DNA from: Triticum aestivum
Taxonomy: Eukaryota; Streptophyta; Magnoliopsida; Poales; Poaceae
Assembly: GCF_018294505.1 (NCBI RefSeq)
Contig: NC_057801.1
Span: forward strand, 430,184,619 to 430,248,618
Length of the DNA: 64,000 bases
Direction: 5' to 3'
This document shows, piece by piece, positions 56,701 through 64,000 of the stretch (positions are counted from its first letter, which is position 1; each line of letters starts with the position of its first letter). Both the position numbers and the translations under genes were made by a program. Under the pieces are notes generated by a model. That model did no database searches. It was not told the origin of the DNA and worked only from the letters and a program-made list of their open reading frames with translations.

Positions 56701-57895
56701 CTAGCAAAAATGACAATTGCCCATAATCTGATAAGAATCAGAAACTAACATTATATAGCACTCTTGCATCAGAGATTTGGCATCAATATGAGCTCAAATG
56801 ACATGGCACAATGGAACAAAATGAAGAGCACTCATGATGAACATTTATATATCATACGAAACGGAGCAATGTGCATGGAGTTATGATGCGATGAACATGG
56901 CAAAAATGTAAGAAAAAAATGACTTGGAGATTTCGGGTCAACCTAGGTTTGACCCGATCCAGATCTGGGCGGACCGAGGTTTGCCGGAGATGGGACGGTG
57001 CGGTGACCGGAGAGGATGGGGAGGCGCCGGCGGGACGGGGACGGCCGGATCCGGCGGCGCCGGCGGTCGCCGGAGCGACGGCGGCGGGCGCGGGCGGAGG
57101 CGGGACGGCGGCGGCGGGGTGGCGCGGCGGAGGCGGCGCGGCGGGCGGCGGCGGCGCGGGGAGCGGCGGGCGCTCGGGCGCGGGCGGCGGCGGCGGAGGC
57201 GGGCCGCGGGGGCCGCGCGGGCCCGCGGCGCCGGTGGGCGGCGGGCGCACGTGGCCGCGGTGGCTGGGCGCGGCGCGGACGCGTCCGGCTCCGCCGGACG
57301 TGTCCGGCGGCGAGAGGAGCGGGCTAGGGTTTGACTGGATTTCGGAGGGGAGCATATTTATAGGTAGAGGGAGCTAGGAGCTCCAAATGAGTGCGGTTTT
57401 CGCCCACACGATCGTGATCCGACGACGGAGAGCATGGAAGTGACTTAGATGGGTTATTGGGCTGTTTTGGAGGGGTGTTGGGCTGCAACCAAAAGAGGCC
57501 TTTGCGGTTATGCGGTTAACCGTTGGAGTATCAAACGAGCTCCAAATGACACGAAACTTGACAGGTGGTCTACCGGTGGTGTACCAAGGCCACTTGGCAA
57601 GCCTCGGTCCATTCCGAGAACGTTTAACACCCGCACACGAAAAGAGACAAGAGGGGTGCGCCGGTGCATGTGGGAGTGTCGGATTGCAAAACGGACAACG
57701 GGGAAAATGCTCGGATGCATGAGACGAACACGTATGCAAATGAGATGCACATGATGACATGATATGAGACGCATGACATGAACAAAATGCAAAATGAAAG
57801 ACAAAACCCAACCACGGAGGGAATATCATAACACATAGCCGAAAATGGCAAGAGTTGGAGTTACAAATATGGAAAGTTACATCCGGGGTGTTACA
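53795..57895 (-). repeat. E5 3' LTR
   Basis: 4101 bp, plus-strand ends TGTAACGCCC and GGGGTGTTACA. A GC-rich block at 56940-57330 lies just downstream (minus strand) of the TATA box. Most of the LTR (about 3.5 kb) lies on the U5 side of that TATA. ORFs here, including Pro/Arg-rich ones, are artefacts of repeat composition. Confidence 0.92.
57354..57363 (-). promoter_or_regulatory. TATA box of the E5 3' LTR
   Basis: Minus strand CTATAAATAT in the context CTAGCTCCCTCTACC, about 535 bp into the LTR. The same context occurs in both E2 LTRs. Confidence 0.65.
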
Positions 57896-57933
57896 ACACT
57901 CCACCACTACAAGAGGATCTCGTCCCGAGATCT
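57896..57933 (-). other. E5 polypurine tract and palindrome
   Basis: Minus strand GTAGTGGTGGAGTG before the LTR. The palindrome AGATCTCGGGACGAGATC-type (57916-57933) overlaps the end of the pol frame. The same arrangement stands in E2 at 15261-15298. Confidence 0.7.
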
Positions 57934-60801
57934 AGGACTGAAAGAACTCCGGATATTCGGAACGGAGGTGATCCTCGCGCTCCCAGGTGGCTTCTCGGTC
58001 GGAATGGTGTGACCACTTCACTTTCAGGAATTTGATTGACTTGTTGCGAGTCTTGCGCTCGGTTTCTTCAAGAATAGCAACGGGGTGCTCATGATAAGAG
58101 AGATCTTCTTGGAGGTCAATTTCTTCGAAGTTGATAGTGCGCTCAGGAGTCTTGAAGCACTTGCGAAGCTGTGACACGTGAAACACATCGTGCACGTTTG
58201 CAAAGTTGGACGGAAGCTCAAGTTGATAGGCGAGATCGCCTCTTTTGCCAATGATCTTGAAAGGACCCACGTATCTAGGGGAAAGCTTCCCTTTGATACC
58301 GAAGCGACGAGTGCCTTTCATTGGAGAGACGCGGAGGTAGACATGGTCTCCGATTTCAAAAGCCACATCACGGTGCTTGTCATCATAATAGCTCTTCTGG
58401 CGCGATTGCGCGGCTTGAGATTCTCACGAATGACTTTGCACATTTCTTCGGCTTCTGTGATCAAGTCGTTGCCAAGAAGTTGGCGTTCACCTGTCTCGGA
58501 CCAATTGAGAGGAGTACGACACTTTTTGCCATAGAGAATTTCGAATGGGGCCTTGCCCGAACTCGCTTGGAAGCTGTTGTTGTAGGAGAACTCGGCATAT
58601 GGAATACAATCTTCCCACTTCATACCGAAAGAAATGACACAAGCCCTGAGCATATCTTCAAGGATTTGATTGACTCGCTCGACTTGGCCACTTGTTTGAG
58701 GATGGAAAGCTGTGCTGAAACGAATGTTGGTGCCCATGGCCTTCTGAAAGGAGTCCCAGAACTTAGAGGTGAAAATGCTTCCACGGTCTGAAGAAATCAA
58801 TTGTGGAATGCCGTGCAAGGAGACAATTCTGGAGGTGTATAACTCTGCCAGCTGAGCTGCTGTGATAGATTCTTTGATAGGAAGGAAATGAGCCACTTTA
58901 GTAAGCTTGTCAATGACAACGAAGATAGCATCATTTCCACGCTTGGACTTAGGAAATCCAGTCACGAAGTCCATCTCGATATGATCAAACTTCCATTCCG
59001 GAATAGCAAGAGGTTGGAGGAGACCAGCTGGTCGTTGGTGTTCTGCTTTCACCCTTCTGCAGACATCACATTCATTCACGAATTGAGCAATTTCTCGCTT
59101 CATTCGAGTCCACCAATACGACTGCTTGAGGTCATGGTACATCTTCGTACTTCCAGGATGAATGGATAGAAGGGAATTGTGTGCCTCGTTCATAATGACT
59201 TTTCTCAGATCACCTTTAGGAACCACAATTCGATCCTCGAAGAAAAGAGTATCTTTGTCATCAATGTGGAAGCACTTGTATTTGGAAATGCCCTTGTCGA
59301 TACCACGTTTCACCTTTTTCACCATGGTATCCAGGAGTTGTGCCTCACGAATTTGATCTTCCAAAGTAGGAGAGACTATGAGGTTGGCAAGAAAGCCTTG
59401 AGGAACAACTTGAAGATTCAGTTTGCGGAAAGCTTCACAAAGATCCGGTTGGAAGGGCTTGAGAATTAAATTGTTGCAATAAGCCTTTCTGCTCAGAGCA
59501 TCTGCAATCACATTGGCCTTGCCAGGAGTATATTCAATACTTGGATTGTACTCTTGAATCATTTCGACCCATCGAGTTTGCCTGAGGTTGAGGTTGGGTT
59601 GAGTGAAGATATACTTGAGGCTCTTGTGATCGGTGAAAATGTCCACTTTCCTTCCCAACAAGAGATGTCTCCATGTTATCAATGCATGGACAACTGCCGC
59701 CAACTCAAGATCGTGAGTGGGGTAGTTCTTTTCGTTGGGCTTCAACTGACGAGAGGTATAGGCCACAACTTTCTTCTCTTGCATTAACACAGCACCGAGA
59801 CCTTGAAGAGAAGCATCACAGAAAACTTCGAATGGCTTGGATTCATCAGGAGGAGTCAAGACAGGAGCTGTGACTAGCTTCTCTTTGAGGGTGTTGAAAG
59901 CAACGTCACACTCAGGCGTCCAGACATACTTGACATGCTTCTGGAGGAGGTTGGAAAGAGGCTTTGCAATCTTAGAGAAGTTCTCAACGAATCTTCGGCA
60001 ATAGCTTGCAAGACCAAGAAAACTGCGGAGCTGCTTGACATTCTGAGGAGGTTCCCAATTCACAATTGCAGACACCTTCTCGGGATTAACAGCAATGCCC
60101 TTGGCGGAGATGATGTGACCAAGATAAAGAACTTCATCAAGCCAGAACTCACATTTGGAAAACTTCGCATAGAATTGATGCTCTCTGAGCTTGTCGAGCA
60201 CCAATCGCAAATGTTTGGCATGATCCTTCTTATTCTTGGAGAAGACCAAAATATCATCGAGATACACCAGAACGAATTCATTGGTGTAGGGGTTGAAGAT
60301 GAAGTTCATCATTCGAGAGAATGTTGGAGGAGCATTGACAAGGCCGAAAGACATGACAGTATATTCATAAGAACCAAAGCTTGTTTTGAATGCTGTCTTG
60401 GGAATATCTTGTTCACGAATGCGAATCTGATGATAACCCATACGGAGGTCAAGCTTGGAGAAAACTTTAGCACCTTTGAGTTGCTCGAATAGCTCATTGA
60501 TGTTAGGAAGTGGATACTTGTTCTTGATTGTCTTCTTGTTCAATGGATGGTAATTGAAGCACATTCGGTCTGTGCCATCCTTCTTCCGGACAAAAAGAAC
60601 TCCACAACCCCATGGAGATGAACTCGGTCTGATCAAACCCAGACGCTCTTGTTCATCGAGCTGTTTCTTCAATTCCTTCAGCTCTTTAGGTCCAAGCTTG
60701 TATGGACGCTTGCAAACGGGTTCAGTTCTAGGCTCAAGATCGATAACAAACTCGACTGGCCGATGCGGAGGCATACCCAGAAGCTCTTCTGGAAAGACAT
60801 C
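57932..60801 (-). pseudogene. pol: E5 pol: RT, RNase H, integrase, chromodomain-like tail
   Basis: A long open piece (60774 to about 58408) reads RT ([57 protein letters not shown]), RNase H ([30 protein letters not shown]) and integrase ([66 protein letters not shown]). A frameshift near 58408 separates it from the tail (58366-57932), which has [16 protein letters not shown] and a chromodomain-like WSHHSDREATWEREDHLRSE. A TAA at 60802-60804 lies between protease and RT in the same frame. Catalytic YLDD is intact. Nearly full length for a Tekay pol. Confidence 0.92.
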
Positions 60802-61425
60802 TTAGTACTCACAAACGACTGGAATTTGAGAAATAGCATCCAACTCGCCCTTCTCATTGAGAGAAAACAACCGAATGGTTTCGTCACGAGTGGCATAGAT
60901 GGTAACATCCTCAGAAGAGTGTGTCAATTGAATTTCCCTGGCAGCACAATCAAGTTGAGCCTTGTGCTTAGAAAGCCAGTCCATCCTGAGAATTAGATCA
61001 ATATCTGAGTCACCAAGAACAATTGGTTTGGCCAGAAATTTATAGTTGCCCAACTGGATGGAAACATCAGGAGCAACCAAAGTAGAAGTCATAAGTTTTC
61101 CCAGAGAAACAACTTGCATAACTTTGGGCAAGACCTCTGTGTCCACATTGTGCTCTAATGCAAATGGATATGACATGAAAGAATGCGATGCACCAGTATC
61201 GAATAAGACTTTTGCAGGAATAGAGTTAACTAGAAGGTTACCCATGATCACATCTGAAGAATCCTCTGTCTGAGCTGCATTCATCATGTTCACCTTTGCA
61301 TGCTTTGGATTATGCTTGACCACTTCATTAATTGAAGATCTCACTGGAGGAGGAGGAGGAAGGCGCCTTTGGTTGAAGCGTTTGTTCGTGTAGTGACCTT
61401 TCTGCTGGCATTTGTTGCAACTCAC
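60802..61425 (-). pseudogene. E5 zinc knuckle and protease
   Basis: Begins with the knuckle CNKCQQKGHYTNKR, in which the last Cys of CX2CX4HX4C is Arg. The protease follows (VLFDTGASHSFMSYPFALEH, intact DTG). The flap/ILG region reads LILRMDWLSKH, with Arg for the usual Gly of ILGMDWL. Ends VVCEY and TAA. In frame with pol downstream. Confidence 0.85.
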
Positions 61426-62386
61426 CTCTGAGAGCGGACGATGATAAGGAGCATTTGACCTTGGAGCTTGGGAATTTGACTTGTTCTGATAGCCTGGGTT
61501 GGGTGGGTGGGAAGATCCACGACCACCTGAGTTCTTCTGCTGATAAGGCTAACGAAATGGAGTAGGAGGAAGGTAGAACTTCTGCTGCTTAGCTGCCAGT
61601 TGTGAGGAAGAAGAAGACTGAACTGCATCCCTGATTCTCTTCTTAGAAGCCTCACACTTGAGCTAAGCACCTTCTTTCTTGAGGGCCATGTTGTAGAATT
61701 GATCAAACTGAGTAGGCTCGATCAAGAACGAGAGCTAACTGCAGATCCTCTCTAAGGCCACCTCTGAATTGATAGATCATACTCTTTTCATCAGGAACGT
61801 CTTGTTTAGCGAAGCGAGCAAGTTTCTGAAACTGCTTGTTGTATTCGTACACTGACATGTTGCCTTGCTTGAGATTGCGGAACTCCTCACGCTTGCTCTC
61901 AACAACACTGGTAGGAATGTGGTGAGCTTTAAAGTCCCGACAGAAGTCAGTCCAAGTAATCACTCGACCTCCTCTGGAATCTTTGTATTGCTGGAACCAA
62001 TCAGCTGCTTGGTCCTTGAGCTGAAAAGAAGCAAACTTGATGTAGTCCTCAGGCCTGACATTGCTACCTTCAAAATGCTTGTTGATATCCACGAGCCAAT
62101 CATCGGCATCTGTGGCCTCGGCACAGTAGCTGAAAGACTTCGGCTGATTTGCAAGGAACTGGTTGAGGGTAGGAAACTGAGGCTGATGATTGAACTGCCC
62201 TTGACCTTGATTCCCTTGGTTGCCTTGGCCTTGGTTGCGCTCTTGCATCAGCTGAATCAACAACTGAGCGTTGGCGTTTGTGGTTGCCATCAAAGCTTGC
62301 CATGCCTCCGGAGGCGGAGGTGGAGGTGGAGGGTTCGCCTGACTCCCATCATTGCGTTCCGGATTCTGACGCGTTGGCGGAGCCAT
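61426..62386 (-). pseudogene. gag: E5 gag
   Basis: The start ATG at 62386 gives MAPPTRQNPERNDGSQANPP. A Pro/Gln-rich N-terminus is followed by the capsid/gag domain (DWLVDINKHFEGSNVRPEDY, QLKDQAADWFQQYKDSRGGR, VYEYNKQFQKLARFAKQDVP). A frameshift near 61725 follows the LREDLQLALVL segment; the continuing frame has two TAG stops (about 61664 and 61550) before the knuckle at 61420. An upstream in-frame extension to 62614 lies in the leader and is not conserved-looking, so I take the internal ATG. Confidence 0.87.
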
Positions 62387-63305
62387 CCTGAAGAGGGTGA
62401 CATCCGTTAGCATCTTGATAGAGAGATAGACAAGTTGAATCAACGGATAGAAATTGCAACATATAGTCTTCACAATAAACATTCGAACAAGGATGAACGA
62501 ATGAATTCCAAAGCTAACATCACGTCCATTAAGGTGAGAAGCCACTTGATAAGAGATTGATGAATGAAATAAACAAGGTACAACTGGAACAAATAAGTGG
62601 TAAGGATTACCCAATCACAAACCAAATATCTGCGGGAAGAAATGCTAGAGCTACTTGAATCCCACCTATAAACTCCCGAAACTTTCTGGTTATGCAATCA
62701 GGTGTTGGGGATACAGGGGAAGCAATATATCTCACCCAAACTAACAATCCCTACATCCAGCTGTATCCATCCGTCAACACATAACCAAGAAACCTTCGGA
62801 AATCGTGTACCTCAACCTTCGAAAAGCATCCGTTATACGAGTTATGGCAATACTCCCGAACTCCCCAGTACTGGGTGACGTCGAGGTTATCTCACCAACA
62901 ACTGCATAAAAGAGATTTTCGATGTCGGCAAAACTCAGGTATTCCAGAACTGCAACGATAAAATTGTGACGACAACACCTCGGAGCTCAACTCCCCGGGA
63001 CACTGCCACAACCCCTAAATGTCAGGAGGCACCAAGAACAATGTTCTCGTCACAAAACCATCGGAACGATTCCAAGATACCCGCGTGATCCTAAATTTTT
63101 TTAGTGAAATTTGAGGAGAGGAAGAGTCAAAACTTCTACGTCAGGAGACCTCACCAGAGCGACGAAGGGACTGAGGAGTAAAAAGAATCCTACTCTCCGA
63201 TATATATAATCCTAAGACTCAAAACATTTTTGTTCTAGACTCAACAACGCCAGCGTTCAATCAAGCAGGGGGCTCCTAAGTCAGGGATGGCTCTGATTAC
63301 CAACT
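62387..63305 (-). other. E5 leader with primer-binding site
   Basis: 0.9 kb without a convincing gene. The ~190 bp nearest the LTR match the E2 leader. The primer-binding site region (63289-63302) reads TGGTAATCAGAGCC on the minus strand, one base longer than TGGTATCAGAGCC in E2, so it may be damaged. Confidence 0.7.
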
Positions 63306-64000
63306 TGTAACGCCCACGATGCGGCTATATCTCTCACGTGTCGAGGCACGACTTAGAGGCATAACCGCATTGTAGGTTTTGTCGCAAGAAGGGTCATCTT
63401 CACACAATCCCATGTAATGAACAAGAATGGGATAAAGAGAGTTGGCTTACAATCGCCACTTCACACAATACATAAATAATTCATACATCATTCAAAATAC
63501 ACTCATAGACCGACTACGGTCAAATCCAAATGAAAAGAAGATAACCCCAAATGCTAGATGACCGATCGTCCCAACTGGGCTCCACTACTGATCATCTGGA
63601 AACGAAACATAGTAACGACCAAGGTCCTCATCAAACTCCCACTTGAGCTCGATTGCGCCACTTGCGCTGGTATCCTCGGCACCTGCATCTGTTTTGGTAG
63701 AATCTGTGAGTCACGGGGACTCAGCAATCTCACACCCGCGAGATCAAGACTATTTAAGCTTGTAGGTAGGAAAGGGGTAATATGGTGGAGCTGCAACAAG
63801 CACTAAGCATATATGGTGGCTAACATACGCAAGTGAGAGCGAGAAGGGAAGCAACGCATCGGTCGAGAAGCTAGAAGTGATCAAGAAGTGATCCTGAAAC
63901 TACTTACGTTCATACATAACCCAACCGTGTTCTCTTCCCGGACTCCGCCAAAAAGAGACCATCACGGCTACACACACGGTTGATGCATTTTAATTAAGTC
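63306..64000 (-). repeat. E5 5' LTR, inner end only
   Basis: 695 bp aligning with 53795-54480 of the left LTR, with small differences (a 15-bp stretch AAATGCTAGATGACC near 63548 is absent from the left copy). The rest lies beyond the window. Confidence 0.92.

Larger units (their letters stand above)
53795..64000 (-). mobile_element. E5: Ty3/gypsy (Tekay-like) retrotransposon with 4.1 kb LTRs, partial
   Basis: The left LTR 53795-57895 and the start of the right LTR (63306-64000, cut by the window end) both begin TGTAACGCCCACGATGCGGC. The interior 57896-63305 encodes gag, protease, RT, RNase H, integrase and a chromodomain-like tail on the minus strand, so the right LTR is the 5' LTR. The left target copy is probably ACATG (53790-53794). 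Stops and frameshifts disable it. Its LTR and leader resemble those of E2. Confidence 0.92.

Noticed and set aside
61422..61706. 94-codon minus-strand ORF starting MINSTTWPSRKK in E5
   Set aside because: Off-frame shadow; the gag-to-knuckle frame of E5 runs through this stretch in another frame with two stops.

Overview
The window is repeat-rich intergenic DNA of a large-genome grass, almost certainly a Triticeae species (wheat, Aegilops or a close relative). The evidence is a nest of long LTR retrotransposons whose termini I recognise from wheat and barley (a Fatima-type and a Sabrina-type element), Stowaway MITEs with the CTCCCTCCGT end, and a grass-type F-box/FBD gene. I see no bacterial, organellar or rRNA/tRNA genes. 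TE family names come from memory of their ends; clade calls come from domain order.

Layout. (1) 1-40361 is one nest. A decayed Ty1/copia element (visible part 39008-40361) was hit by E1, a plus-strand Ty3/gypsy Tekay-like chromovirus (5' LTR 1-585 plus 21566-22554, interior 22555-36328, 3' LTR 36329-39007; its 5' end lies left of the window). The E1 5' LTR was then hit by E2, a minus-strand element with LTRs of about 4 kb and a 2.4 kb interior without credible coding sequence (586-21565). The distal LTR of E2 was hit by a minus-strand Fatima-type element (4997-15064, TSD ATGGG/ACGGG). Separately, E1 gag was hit by a plus-strand Sabrina-type element (23915-32213, perfect TSD ACCCG). (2) 40362-44190 is a non-coding repeat region: degenerate GGATGAACAG repeats, an 81-bp tandem array, a cluster of GTACGTAC palindromes and three diverged copies of a block of roughly 0.65-0.75 kb. 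(3) 44551-47961 is the only gene-like island: a broken F-box/FBD gene on the minus strand and, divergent from it, an unrecognised multi-exon gene on the plus strand. (4) 47962-53794 is low-copy-looking sequence with a (CA)n(TA)n microsatellite, tandem duplications, MITE fragments and two Stowaway MITEs nested one in the other. (5) 53795-64000 is E5, a minus-strand gypsy/Tekay-like element with 4.1 kb LTRs, complete gag-pol domain order and several disabling mutations; its 5' LTR runs off the right edge.

How the parts relate. E2 (no coding) and E5 (gag-pol) share the sequence next to the primer-binding site, a palindrome next to the polypurine tract, the TATA context and LTR architecture. E2 therefore looks like a non-autonomous derivative of an E5-like parent. 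The Fatima-type element carries, besides a broken gag-pol, a multi-exon accessory gene on the opposite strand. Every retroelement reading frame here is interrupted, so no intact gag-pol is present. I did not find a clearly new biological system. The best candidates for a second look are the E2/E5 pair, the antisense gene in the Fatima-type element, the extra ORF ahead of E1 gag, the hairpin pair in the Sabrina-type element and the unrecognised gene at 46870-47961.
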